Source of the DNA: Microlunatus flavus
Lineage (GTDB): Bacteria; Actinomycetota; Actinomycetes; Propionibacteriales; Propionibacteriaceae
Length of the DNA: 64,000 bases
Assembly: GCF_900110855.1 (NCBI RefSeq)
Contig: NZ_FOFA01000006.1
Coordinates: forward strand, 124,001-188,000
Reading direction: 5' to 3'
Shown here piece by piece: positions 26,233 through 34,643 of this stretch. Under the pieces are notes generated by a model, which saw only the letters and a program-made list of their open reading frames with translations, had not been told where the DNA came from and ran no database searches. How positions within the stretch are numbered: position 1 is the stretch's first letter; every line of letters begins with the position of its first letter. Made by a program: the position numbers and the translations under genes.

Positions 26233-26276
26233 TTGACAGCACGCTGTCGTTCTTGCGATGATGACAGCACACTGTC
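26233..26276 (+). promoter_or_regulatory. Promoter with two identical-type palindromic operators (MarR)
   Basis: GACAGCACGCTGTC (26235-26248) and GACAGCACACTGTC (26263-26276) are 14-bp palindromes with GACAG/CTGTC arms, centres 28 bp apart. The first overlaps a -35 (TTGACA, 26233-26238); GATGAT at 26257-26262 is a possible -10 (18-bp spacer). The second ends 12 nt before the start of the DJ-1-like gene, which is followed by a MarR gene: a typical autoregulation design. Confidence 0.75.
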
Positions 26277-26288
26277 AAAGGAGCAGCG

Positions 26289-26891
26289 ATGAGCGACGTG
26301 GTGCTGTACGCGACGGACACGATCGCCGACTGGGAGTACGCCTACCTCACGACCGGGCTGGCGTGGGCCGAGGGCGGGCCGTACCGGCTCCGGGTCCTCG
26401 GCGACGGGCCCGAGGTCGTGACCACCAAGGGAGGGCTGCACCTCCAGACCGACGGTTCCCTCGCCGAGCTCGCGGAGGACGACGTTGCGATGCTCGTGCT
26501 GCCCGGCGCCGACACCTGGGGCACGGGCCACGCGGCAACCCTCGCCCTGGCCGCCCGGCTCCTGACGCGCCGCGTCCCGGTGGCGGCGATCTGCGGGGCG
26601 ACGTTCGGGCTCGCGCGGGCCGGGCTGCTGGACGACCGGGCGCACACCAGCAACGCGCGGGACTTCCTCACCCCCTCGGGCTACGCGGGCGCCGACCGTT
26701 ACCGGGAGGCCGCGGTGGTCGAGGACCGCGACGTCATCACGGCTCCGGCCACGAAGCCCGTCGACTTCAGCGCCGCGGTGTTCCGCCGGCTGGGCGTCTT
26801 CCCGCCGGCGGTGGTCGACGCCTGGTACGGCCTCTACACGACCGGCGAGCGGCGCTACTTCGACCAGCTGGCGGGTGCCGGTGCCGCGTAG
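26289..26891 (+). CDS. DJ-1/PfpI family protein
   Basis: 200 residues, preceded by AAAGGAG. Class-I glutamine-amidotransferase-like fold with the nucleophile elbow AAICGATFGLARAGLLDDR (C102) and the upstream acidic strand MLVLPGADTWG. The C102 context without a following His-His fits stress-related DJ-1/PfpI and ThiJ-type proteins rather than true amidotransferases. Activity could be glyoxalase, deglycase-like or hydrolase; not decidable from sequence. It overlaps the MarR gene and shares its operator-bearing promoter. Confidence 0.87.
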   Translation: MSDVVLYATDTIADWEYAYLTTGLAWAEGGPYRLRVLGDGPEVVTTKGGLHLQTDGSLAELAEDDVAMLVLPGADTWGTGHAATLALAARLLTRRVPVAAICGATFGLARAGLLDDRAHTSNARDFLTPSGYAGADRYREAAVVEDRDVITAPATKPVDFSAAVFRRLGVFPPAVVDAWYGLYTTGERRYFDQLAGAGAA

Positions 26892-27339
26892 GACCCCGGC
26901 CGGGGACGCGCTGACGGCGCTCGTGCTGCCGGCCTTCGAGCTGAACGGCGAGCTCCTCGCGGCTGCGGAGGACATGACCCGTCCGGTGGGTCTGACGCCG
27001 GCCTGGTGGCAGGTGCTCGGCGCGACGCTCGACGAGGCGCTGCCCGTCGCGGAGATCGCTCGCCGGGTGGGCCTCGGCCTCGCGCGCCAGAGCGTGCAGC
27101 GTGTCGCCGACCTGCTGGTCGAGCGGGGGTGGGCGCGCTACGGCGACAACCCCGCGCACCGCCGCGCCAAGCTGCTCGAACCCACCGAGGCCGGTCGCGA
27201 GGCCGTGGGCCGACTGGCGGACGCCCAGCACGCGTGGGCCGACGCGGTCGGGGCGGAGGTCGGCGAGGACGAGCTGCGGCGGACGCTCGAGAGCCTGCGC
27301 CGCATCGTCGCCGCCTCGCGCGCTTACCGCGCCGGATGA
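26875..27339 (+). CDS. MarR family transcriptional regulator
   Basis: 154 residues from GTG 26875, overlapping the DJ-1-like gene by 17 nt (a second GTG at 26881 is also possible). The winged helix-turn-helix spans about 45-110: LTPAWWQVLGATLDEALPVAEIARRVGLGLARQSVQRVADLLVERGWARY, with the wing ending at RRAKLLEPTEAG. It is the probable repressor acting on the two GACAG-N4-CTGTC palindromes before the operon. The inducer is unknown. Confidence 0.9.
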   Translation: MPVPRRTPAGDALTALVLPAFELNGELLAAAEDMTRPVGLTPAWWQVLGATLDEALPVAEIARRVGLGLARQSVQRVADLLVERGWARYGDNPAHRRAKLLEPTEAGREAVGRLADAQHAWADAVGAEVGEDELRRTLESLRRIVAASRAYRAG

Positions 27340-27355
27340 CGCCGGGCCGGAGGGT

Positions 27356-28246
27356 TCAGCGGTCGAGCACCGCGTGCAGGCGGGCCGCGAATCCGTCCGG
27401 GTCGCCGTGCTGCCCGAACTCGTCCCCGAGGAACCCGCCGTGGTGGCTGGGGAAGTCGGTCACCGCCAGCCCGAGCGTGCGGGCCACCTGCCGGCCGCCG
27501 CGCGCCGCCATGGTGTCGCCGGACTCGACGCCGACGGCGATGACGACGCGGTCGCCCAGCGGACCCAGCCGCGCGGGGTCGACCGCGAGCGCGTTGCACG
27601 CAGGGCCGTTACGGAACAGCGCCTGGGTGCGGTCGCCGTCGTCCTCGGTCGGCAGGCCGAAGGCGGCGGGATCCGGTGCGGGCCGGGCGAGCCAGTCGTC
27701 CGGCAGCGGCCCGTCGTGCATCACGAGGGCCATGAACTTCGCCATCGCGGGTCCCTGGCCCGAGGACGCGTACGTGGCGGCCAGGTCGGCGCAGGCGTCG
27801 AGCAGGACGTCCTGGTCGGGCAGCCCCATCGCGGTCGGGGGTTCGTGCGCCACCACGCGTCGCACGTCCTCGGGGTGCGCTGCGGCGAGCGCGAGGGCGT
27901 TGACCGCCCCCCCGCTGCTGCCCATCAGGTCGACCGGGCCGGCCTCGAGCGCGGTGATCACCCGGTGCAGGTCCTCGGCGTGCTGCTCCGGCGTCACCGG
28001 GGTGGTGCCCTTCGGGTTGCGGCCCGTCCCGCGTGGGTCGTACGTCACGACGGGTCGGTCGGTGAACCGCGCGGCCAGCGGACCGAACCCGCCCGCGTCC
28101 ATCGGCGAGCCGAACATCACGAGCACGGGCCGCGCGGGCGTCGCGTCGGCGAGGTCGCCGCGGACGTCGTACGTGATCAGGTCCTCACCCTCCCCCACCG
28201 TGCGCGTCACGGTCGGGACCTGGGTGGTCGGGCTGCTGGTGGTCAT
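27356..28246 (-). CDS. Alpha/beta hydrolase
   Basis: 296 residues. The nucleophile elbow is GSSGGAVNAL, the oxyanion strand PVLVMFGSPMDAGGF, a Pro-rich TYDPRGTGRNPKG segment follows strand 4, and the C-terminal His lies in FPSHHGGFLGDEFG. The presence of all triad regions suggests an active esterase or epoxide/haloalkane-type hydrolase; no substrate can be named. Convergent with the MarR gene, divergent from the VOC gene. Confidence 0.88.
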   Translation of the reverse strand: MTTSSPTTQVPTVTRTVGEGEDLITYDVRGDLADATPARPVLVMFGSPMDAGGFGPLAARFTDRPVVTYDPRGTGRNPKGTTPVTPEQHAEDLHRVITALEAGPVDLMGSSGGAVNALALAAAHPEDVRRVVAHEPPTAMGLPDQDVLLDACADLAATYASSGQGPAMAKFMALVMHDGPLPDDWLARPAPDPAAFGLPTEDDGDRTQALFRNGPACNALAVDPARLGPLGDRVVIAVGVESGDTMAARGGRQVARTLGLAVTDFPSHHGGFLGDEFGQHGDPDGFAARLHAVLDR

Positions 28247-28346
28247 GTCTGGTCAGACCGTTGGCGCCTCGCCGAGTCATCGGCCGCCGACCACAAGCCC
28301 GTACCCCCGTGCTGGTCCGTGCGCGCGCCACGCGGGAGGCTGCGCC

Positions 28347-28712
28347 ATGACCTCTTCCTCGCACGGGTGGATCTGCTACCTCGAGATCCCTGCGGTCGAC
28401 GTCGCGCAGTCGTCCGCGTTCTACCGCGACGCGTTCGGCTGGCGGCTGCGCCAGCACGACGACGGCACCACCGCCTTCGACGACGGCAGCGACGGTCGCG
28501 TCGTCAGCGGCATGTGGGTGACCGACCGGCCGCCGATGACCGAGCCCGGCATCGTCATCTCGATCATGGTCGACGACGTCGTTGCCGCCTCGGACCGCAT
28601 CGAAGCGTCCGGGGGCACGGTCGTGCGCCCGTACGACCCGGACGGCCCCGAGAAGATCGCGTGGTTCCGTGACCCGGGCGGCAACGTGATGGGCGTCTAC
28701 GCGGAGCCCTGA
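28347..28712 (+). CDS. VOC family (glyoxalase/bleomycin-resistance-like) protein
   Basis: 121 residues, start ATG with GGGAGG upstream. Two beta-alpha-beta3 units are visible: CYLEIPAVDVAQSSAFYRDAFGWRL and ISIMVDDVVAASDRIEASGG, with the closing WFRDPGGNVMGVYAEP. Metal-ligand positions (His/Glu) are only partly conserved, so enzymatic function is uncertain. Its last 16 nt overlap the tail of the convergent serine hydrolase. Confidence 0.88.
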   Translation: MTSSSHGWICYLEIPAVDVAQSSAFYRDAFGWRLRQHDDGTTAFDDGSDGRVVSGMWVTDRPPMTEPGIVISIMVDDVVAASDRIEASGGTVVRPYDPDGPEKIAWFRDPGGNVMGVYAEP

Positions 28713-29874
28713 GCGTCGGCGGGCTGGGGTCGCAGGGCCTGGAACTCCTCGACCAACGGCCAGACGTGCTCGCCGAGCTCGACCTGCGTGAGCAGCACAC
28801 CGATGGTTCCGTCGGGGTCGACGAAGAAGTCGGTGCCCTGCCCGCCCGACCAGCCGAAGCGGCCCCGCCGGGGTCCCCCGGTCTGCACGCCGACGCCGAA
28901 GCCCCAGCCCATCTGGTTCCAGAAGCCCGGGAAGAAGCTCTCGGGAGTCTTGGACGCGGCCGGGACCTGGTCCGTCGTCATCAGGCGGCGGTGCTCCCGT
29001 GAGACCAGCGGTGCGCCCGCTGCGCCGTCGTCGGTGAGGGCGCGCAGGAAGCGGTGGTAGTCGCGCACGTCGACACCAGCTCGCCGTGGCTGACGTCCAC
29101 GGCCGGCGGACCGGCGTACGGTCCGCCACCCGCCGGTTCCGTCTCCAGGAAGCGCCCGTCGTCGAACCGGTACGCCGCGGGCAGCCGGTCGAGCGCCGTC
29201 TCGGGCACCCAGAAGCCGGTGTCGACCATCCCGAGCGGGCCGAAGAGGTCCTCGGCGAGGTGCTCCGCGAGCGGGCGACCCGTGAGCCGGGCGAGGAGGA
29301 TCCCGAGCACGGCGAAGGAGTGGTGGTAGCGCCACCCCTCCCCCGGCTGGAAGGTCAGCGGCAGCTCGGCCAGCCGGGCCAGCCAGGCGTCCGCGCCGAG
29401 CGGGGACGGTTCCGGGCCGGCCTCCGTGCCGTTGGCCGCCATCGCCCGCGTGAGCGGGGACTCGTCGAGCGCCATGCCGTAGCCGGAGGCGTTCGTGAGC
29501 AGGTGGCGCAGCGTGATCGGCCGGACGGCGGCCACGGTGTCGTCGAGCGCCGCGTCCGGACGCACGAGCACCCGACGGTGCGACAGCTCGGGCAGCCAGG
29601 GCTCGACGCCGTCGTCGAGCCCGATCCGCCCGGCCTCGACCTCCCGCAGCGCCGCGACCGCGGTCACGGCCTTGGTCATCGACTGGATGCGCACGACGGC
29701 GTCGGCCCCGAGGGGGCGACCGCCCACGCTCGCCACGCCCGCGGCGACCACCTCGGGCTCGTCCGTGCCGAGCAGCCCGACGGCGCCGGGCACCGTGCCC
29801 GCCTCGACGTGGCGACGCAGCAGGTCCTCCAGCGCACCGGTCACGACGTCGATCGTGGCAGGCGACGGGCCCAC
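28697..29874 (-). pseudogene. Beta-lactamase-fold serine hydrolase with a -1 frameshift
   Basis: The first about 268 residues (from GTG 29874) show class C beta-lactamase/esterase features: VVRIQSMTKAVTAVAALREVEAGRI with the S-x-x-K nucleophile, and the YHHSFAVLG Tyr motif. At 29068 the frame breaks; the C-terminal half continues in another frame as VRDYHRFLRALTDDG...FFPGFWNQMGWGFGVGV to the stop at 28697, with GWSGGQG as the third (KTG-like) motif. A single missing G (ACGTG where ACGGTG would restore the frame) explains it. Either a recent pseudogene or a sequence error; both halves are otherwise intact. Confidence 0.85.
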
Positions 29875-29881
29875 GAACCAG

Positions 29882-29915
29882 ACCGGCCCGGCCCCTAGAC
29901 GGGGACCGGGCCGGT
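29882..29915 (-). terminator. Hairpin downstream of nrdJ
   Basis: ACCGGCCCGGCCCC pairs with GGGGACCGGGCCGGT around TAGAC, with one bulged base. It lies about 50 nt after the nrdJ stop and just before the next leftward gene. Confidence 0.7.
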
Positions 29916-29964
29916 CGGTGCTCAGCGTGCGGTGATCAGCACGCGCTGGTCAGCGAACCGTCGA

Positions 29965-32850
29965 TCAGCTGCAGCCACTGGTCGAGCCGCAGCCCTCGCA
30001 GACGTAGCAGCTGCCGCTCGGGCGCATCTTGGTCCCGCAGGTGAGGCAGAGCGGGGCGTCGACGCTGGTGCCGGTGAGCCGCTCGAACAGCTCCGACGTG
30101 GTGTGCGCGGTGCTCGGCGCCGGCTTGGCCGCCGCGACCGGCACCTCGACCTCGACCGCGTCGGTGTCGACCGTGTCGCCCGCATCGCTCTTCAGCGACT
30201 CCGACTCGATCTCGAGCTCCGGCTCGGGGAGGTAGGACCCCGTCTCGACCTGGCGGGCCCGCTCCGTCGCCGTGTAGATGCCGAGCTCGGCCCGGTCGTC
30301 GAAGGTGAGGTACTCCAGGGCGAGGCGCCGGAAGATGTAGTCCATGATCGACTGCGCCATCCGGATGTCGGAGTCGTCGGTCAGACCGGCCGGCTCGAAC
30401 TTGAGGTTCGTGAACTTCTGCACGAAGGTCTCCAGCGGCACGCCGTACTGCAGGCCGATCGACACCGCGATGGAGAAGGCGTCCATCACCCCGGCCAGGG
30501 TCGAGCCCTGCTTGCCGAGCTTGAGGAAGACCTCGCCCAGGCCGCCGTCCTCGTACGCGCCCGAGGTCATGTAGCCCTCGGCCCCGCCGACGGAGAACGA
30601 CCGCGTCAGGCTCGAGCGCGACTTCGGCATGCGCTTGCGCTGCGGCTTGTAGACGACCTTCTCGACCACGGTCGGCTCGGCCGCGGCGACCGGCGTCTCG
30701 TCGGCCTTCTTCTCCGCCTTGCCGTCGCTCAGCGGCTGGCCGACCTTGCAGTTGTCGCGGTAGACCGCGAGCGCCTTGAGCCCGTAGTGCCAGCCCTGCA
30801 GGTAGACGTCGGCGATCTCCTCGACCGTCGCGGTCTCCGGGAGGTTGACCGTCTTGGAGATCGCGCCGGACAGGAACGGCTGCGCCGCCGCCATCATCCG
30901 CACGTGGCCCATCGGCTTGATCGCCCGGCGGCCCATGGCCGTGTCGAACACCTCGTAGTGCTCCGGCTTGAGGCCGGGGGCGTCGACGACGTGACCGTTC
31001 TCGGCGATGTACTCGACGATCGCCTCGACCGTCTCGTCGGCGTAGCCGAGCTTGGCCAGCGCCCGCGGGATCGTCTGGTTGACGATCTGCATCGAGCCGC
31101 CGCCGACGAGCTTCTTGAACTTGACCAGCGAGAAGTCCGGCTCGATGCCGGTCGTGTCGCAGTCCATCATGAAGCCGATGGTGCCGGTCGGCGCGAGCAC
31201 CGAGGCCTGCGCGTTGCGGAAGCCGTTGGCCTCACCGGTCTTGATCACGCCGTCCCAGGCCTTGGTCGCCCGGGCGTGGATCGAGGCACCCATCGCGTCG
31301 ACGTCGCGCAGCGAGTCGTCGGCGGCTTGGTGCTTGCGCATGACGCGGCGGTGCGCGTCGGCGTTGCGGGCGAAGCCGGCGTACGGGCCCACGATCCCCG
31401 CGAGCTCGGCCGAGCGGCGGTAGGAGACGCCGGTCATCAGCGAGGTGATCGCGCCGGCCAGCGCACGGCCGCCGTCGGAGTCGTACCCGTGGCCGGTGGC
31501 CATGAGCAGCGCGCCGAGGTTGGCGTAGCCGATGCCGAGCTGGCGGAAGTCGCGCGTCGTGGCGCCGATCGACTCGGTCGGGAAGTCCGCGAAGCAGATC
31601 GAGATGTCCATCGCGGTGATGATCAGCTCGACGGCCTTCTCGAAGCGCTCGGGGTCGAAGGTGTCGTCGTCGCGGAGGAACTTGAGCAGGTTGAGGCTGG
31701 CCAGGTTGCAGGAGCTGTTGTCCAGGCTCATGTACTCCGAGCACGGGTTGGACGCGTTGATGCGGCCCGACTCGGGGTTGGTGTGCCAGTCGTTGATCGT
31801 GTCGTCGTACTGGATGCCCGGGTCGGCGCACTCCCAGGCCGCCTTGGCGATCTTGCCCCACAGGTCACGCGCGTCGACGGTCTCGATGACCTCGCCGGTC
31901 GTGCGCGAGCGCAGCCCGAACGGCGTGCCGTTCTCGACCGCCCGCATGAACTCGTCGTTCACCCGGACCGAGTTGTTGGCGTTCTGGTACTGCACCGAGG
32001 TGATGTCGCGCCCGCCGAGGTCCATGTCGAAGCCGGCGTCGCGCAGCGCGCGGATCTTGTCCTCCTCGCGCGCCTTGGTCTCGACGAACTCCTCGATGTC
32101 GGGGTGGTCGACGTCGAGCACGACCATCTTGGCCGCGCGACGCGTGGCGCCACCCGACTTGATCGTGCCCGCGCTGGCGTCCGCGCCGCGCATGAAGGAG
32201 ACGGGGCCCGAGGCGGTGCCGCCCGAGGTCAGCAGCTCCTTGCTGGAGCGGATGCGGGAGAGGTTGAGGCCGGCGCCGGAGCCGCCCTTGAAGATGAAGC
32301 CCTCCTCGCGGTACCAGTTGAGGATCGAGTCCATCGAGTCGTCGACCGAGAGGATGAAGCAGGCGCTGACCTGCTGCGGCGACTGGGTCCCGACGTTGAA
32401 CCACACCGGCGAGTTGAACGAGAAGTGCTGGTGCAGCAGCAGCCAGGTCAGCTCGTGCTCGAAGATCTCCGCGGACTCGGCGTCGGCGAAGTAGCCGTAG
32501 TCCTCGCCCGCCTTGCGGTAGGTGAGCACGACGCGGTCGATGAGCTGCTTGAGGCCCTGCTCGCGGGCGGCGGTGCCGAGCGCGCCGCGGAAGTACTTGG
32601 TCGTGACGATGGTGGAGGCGTTGACGCTCCAGAAGTCGGGGAACTCCACGTTCTTCTGCTCGAAGACCGTCTCGCCGGTCTTCCAGTTCGTCTGGACGAC
32701 GTCGCGACGCTCCCAGGTGACCTCGTCGTAGGGGTGTACGCCGCTGCTGAAGACGCGCTCGAGCACGAGCCCGGCGCTCTTGCGGCCGTTCTTCGCACCG
32801 TTCTTCGCGGTCTCGCCGCGGCCGTTGGCCGCACGGGTGGTCTCGGTCAT
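29965..32850 (-). CDS. nrdJ: Vitamin-B12-dependent ribonucleotide reductase (class II)
   Basis: 961 residues. It uses adenosylcobalamin to generate the thiyl radical that reduces ribonucleotides to deoxyribonucleotides. Visible features: SFNSPVWFNVGTQSPQQVSACF, the GSGAGLNLSRIRS nucleotide-site region, the active-site motif NPCSEYMSLDNSSCNLASLN (C370), APTGTIGFMMDCDTTGIEP, and a C-terminal Cys-rich zinc-finger-like tail with CLTCGTKMRPSGSCYVCEGCG. Long actinobacterial NrdJ type (about 950). It starts 270 nt downstream of nrdR in the same direction. The spacer contains several hairpins but no recognisable cobalamin riboswitch or NrdR box, so transcription may come from the nrdR promoter or from an unseen one in the spacer. 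Confidence 0.97.
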   Translation of the reverse strand: MTETTRAANGRGETAKNGAKNGRKSAGLVLERVFSSGVHPYDEVTWERRDVVQTNWKTGETVFEQKNVEFPDFWSVNASTIVTTKYFRGALGTAAREQGLKQLIDRVVLTYRKAGEDYGYFADAESAEIFEHELTWLLLHQHFSFNSPVWFNVGTQSPQQVSACFILSVDDSMDSILNWYREEGFIFKGGSGAGLNLSRIRSSKELLTSGGTASGPVSFMRGADASAGTIKSGGATRRAAKMVVLDVDHPDIEEFVETKAREEDKIRALRDAGFDMDLGGRDITSVQYQNANNSVRVNDEFMRAVENGTPFGLRSRTTGEVIETVDARDLWGKIAKAAWECADPGIQYDDTINDWHTNPESGRINASNPCSEYMSLDNSSCNLASLNLLKFLRDDDTFDPERFEKAVELIITAMDISICFADFPTESIGATTRDFRQLGIGYANLGALLMATGHGYDSDGGRALAGAITSLMTGVSYRRSAELAGIVGPYAGFARNADAHRRVMRKHQAADDSLRDVDAMGASIHARATKAWDGVIKTGEANGFRNAQASVLAPTGTIGFMMDCDTTGIEPDFSLVKFKKLVGGGSMQIVNQTIPRALAKLGYADETVEAIVEYIAENGHVVDAPGLKPEHYEVFDTAMGRRAIKPMGHVRMMAAAQPFLSGAISKTVNLPETATVEEIADVYLQGWHYGLKALAVYRDNCKVGQPLSDGKAEKKADETPVAAAEPTVVEKVVYKPQRKRMPKSRSSLTRSFSVGGAEGYMTSGAYEDGGLGEVFLKLGKQGSTLAGVMDAFSIAVSIGLQYGVPLETFVQKFTNLKFEPAGLTDDSDIRMAQSIMDYIFRRLALEYLTFDDRAELGIYTATERARQVETGSYLPEPELEIESESLKSDAGDTVDTDAVEVEVPVAAAKPAPSTAHTTSELFERLTGTSVDAPLCLTCGTKMRPSGSCYVCEGCGSTSGCS

Positions 32851-33016
32851 CTGTCCTTCTTCCTGACGTGCATCCCGTCCCCTCTAGAACGGTCTGCGCT
32901 GGGCTGGTAGTCCCCGGGTCGTGCTCGGTGGTGCTCTGGTTCACTGCCCGGGCCTGGGGCGCCCGGGGTGGTGCTCCGACCCGTCAGGACCGGCCGTGCT
33001 CGGCGGGACGCGGTCT

Positions 33017-33037
33017 CGTCACCCGGGGGTGGTGACG
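33017..33037 (-). other. Perfect hairpin in the nrdR-nrdJ spacer
   Basis: CGTCACC (33017-33023) and GGTGACG (33031-33037) form a 7-bp stem with a 7-nt loop. With the hairpin at 33060-33105 it gives the nrdJ leader a structured 5' end. Confidence 0.45.
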
Positions 33038-33059
33038 GTGCCCGCGTCGGGCTGGGACC

Positions 33060-33105
33060 GGGGCTGAGAGCGCGCTGCCTTCCCCAGCGACGCGCTCCCA
33101 GCCCC
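33060..33105 (-). terminator. Hairpin after nrdR
   Basis: GGGGCTGAGAGCGCG (33060-33074) pairs with CGCGCTCCCAGCCCC (33091-33105), 14 of 15 positions, loop 16 nt, starting 15 nt after the nrdR stop. It lacks a U-tract; it could terminate nrdR transcripts or attenuate read-through into nrdJ. Confidence 0.5.
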
Positions 33106-33120
33106 GGAGACTGGGGCCGC

Positions 33121-33690
33121 TCAGGGCGGCGGCTCCCCCGCGCCGCCGGCAGGGCGGCGTCGGGGGGTCAGGCGGTGGGGCTGGAAGGTGCCGACCTTCG
33201 CGTCGGCGACCGGGTCGGGGATCAGCGGCTCGATGCCCGCCGGCTCCCCCTCCGCCCGCAGCAGCGCGATCTCGGACTCGAAGTCGTCGACCGAGCGGAA
33301 CTGCCGGTAGACGCTCGCGAACCGCAGGTAGGCGACCTGGTCGAGCTCACGGAGCGGGCCGAGGATCGCGACCCCGACCTCGTCGGCCGGGACCTCGGGC
33401 TGCCCGGAGGCCCGCAGCGAGTCCTCCACCAGCTGCCCGAGCCGCGCGAGCTGCGTCTCGGTGACCGGCCGGCCCTTGCAGGCCTTGCGCACCCCGGAGA
33501 CGACCTTGTCGCGGCTGAAGGGCTCGACGACGCCGCTGCGCTTGACCACCACGAGCTGCATCTGCTCGATCGTGGTGAAGCGCCGCTCGCACGCCGGGCA
33601 CTGCCGCCGGCGGCGGATGCTGCCGCCGTCCTCGGCCGTGCGCGAGTCGAGCACCTTGGAGTCGCCGTGACGGCAGTACGGGCAGTGCAC
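33121..33690 (-). CDS. nrdR: Transcriptional repressor NrdR
   Basis: 189 residues. The N-terminal zinc ribbon has the [15 protein letters not shown] and [13 protein letters not shown] Cys pairs; the ATP-cone domain (about 45-140) includes [28 protein letters not shown] and [22 protein letters not shown]. NrdR senses ATP/dATP and represses ribonucleotide reductase genes. The C-terminus is about 35 residues longer than the usual 150. Two NrdR boxes lie upstream of its own start, and nrdJ follows. Confidence 0.97.
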   Translation of the reverse strand: MHCPYCRHGDSKVLDSRTAEDGGSIRRRRQCPACERRFTTIEQMQLVVVKRSGVVEPFSRDKVVSGVRKACKGRPVTETQLARLGQLVEDSLRASGQPEVPADEVGVAILGPLRELDQVAYLRFASVYRQFRSVDDFESEIALLRAEGEPAGIEPLIPDPVADAKVGTFQPHRLTPRRRPAGGAGEPPP

Positions 33691-34099
33691 GGACAGCTCC
33701 TCTCGTCGGCCTCGCGATGGTTCCGGACCCCGTCCGCCCCGCTCCCTGGGGACAACCCTGGGGATCAGGTGTGGACCGGGCTGTGGACTTCTGTGGGTAA
33801 CCGACCACTAGTTGTGGATGAACTACAGCCGTGTAACCACTAGATGTAGTGACCTTACGACTGGGATCCAGCATGCGCAAGAGGTCTGACACTTTCCGCG
33901 TGGCGCGTGCCGCGACACGCCGGGACGCAGCACGCGACGACGTCGGCGACCGGTCAGGCGGACCGCTGGCAGGGCGTACCCGCGGGACGGTGGACGTCGG
34001 CGGAGCCGCGCCGCACCGGGGCGGACCCGGCTCGAGCCCGTGCCGACGGCGCGCCGGGCCCCGGCGACGGGAGCGGCAGCGTTCGGCCGGGCCGGGACC
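33691..34099. other. Intergenic region: nrdR promoter, then no gene
   Basis: The first 165 bases hold the nrdR promoter with two NrdR boxes and an unusually A/T-rich stretch. The remainder (33852-34099) shows no supported gene on either strand; it lies downstream of the leftward DUF2752 gene. Confidence 0.5.
33804..33851 (-). promoter_or_regulatory. Pair of NrdR boxes
   Basis: ACCACTAGTTGTGGAT (33804-33819) and ACCACTAGATGTAGTG (33836-33851) match the NrdR-box pattern (ACwwTATATwGT-like palindrome with CACTA/TAGTG arms). They are 32 bp apart, three helical turns, which is the known spacing for cooperative NrdR binding. Position 115-160 bp before nrdR indicates autoregulation. Confidence 0.8.
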
Positions 34100-34576
34100 T
34101 CAGAGGAGGTTGCGGAGGACCGTCCACACGGCGGCCACGGCGAGGAACGCGACGAGACGCTGCGTCGTCGTGGTGCGGCCCCACAGCCGGCGGAGGGCGA
34201 GGGGCGGCCGCACGGCCGGGCCGCCGAGCGCCTCGAGCACCCAGAGCACACCCGAGACGCCCAGCAGGGCGATCCCGACGAGGGCGAGCGCGTTGTCGGC
34301 GAAGGCCGTCCCGACGTCACCGTGGAGCAGCGCGCTGCCCATGCGCGTCCCGCCGCAGAGGGGGCAGTCCCAGCCGGTGACCACGCGGAATGGGCACGGG
34401 AGCCCGACACCCGTCGTCGCGTAGAGGGCGCTCAGACCCAGACCGGCGGCGAAGAACCCGGCCAGCGGACGCAGCGCCTCCTGCGGACGGAACCCGTGCT
34501 CGGCCCGGGCGGCGACCCCGGCCGGCCCCACCCCGCTCGGGATGCCTCGGCCGGGTCGACTCGCCACGCCCGTCAT
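34100..34576 (-). CDS. DUF2752 membrane protein
   Basis: 158 residues. Three hydrophobic segments (about 36-54, 91-115, 138-154) and the family signature TGWDCPLCGGTRMGSALLHGDVGTAF, with a CPxC pair followed by a TR and a hydrophobic helix starting NALALV. The function of DUF2752 is unknown; the Cys pair may bind metal or form a disulfide. Divergent from the RDD gene. Confidence 0.88.
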   Translation of the reverse strand: MTGVASRPGRGIPSGVGPAGVAARAEHGFRPQEALRPLAGFFAAGLGLSALYATTGVGLPCPFRVVTGWDCPLCGGTRMGSALLHGDVGTAFADNALALVGIALLGVSGVLWVLEALGGPAVRPPLALRRLWGRTTTTQRLVAFLAVAAVWTVLRNLL

Positions 34577-34643
34577 TCTGCCCCGGAACCGGCTCGTCCG
34601 AGCTCACGACGCCCTAACCTGACGTCCGGCCCGAGGGGCGACC

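Noticed and set aside
29932-32910. 992-codon frame antisense to nrdJ
   Set aside because: Low-complexity Leu/Gly/Val/Arg translation; NrdJ on the opposite strand is complete and family-typical.
32851-33120. Cobalamin riboswitch before nrdJ
   Set aside because: B12-dependent NrdJ makes it plausible, but no B12-box-like motif is visible; only GC-rich hairpins.
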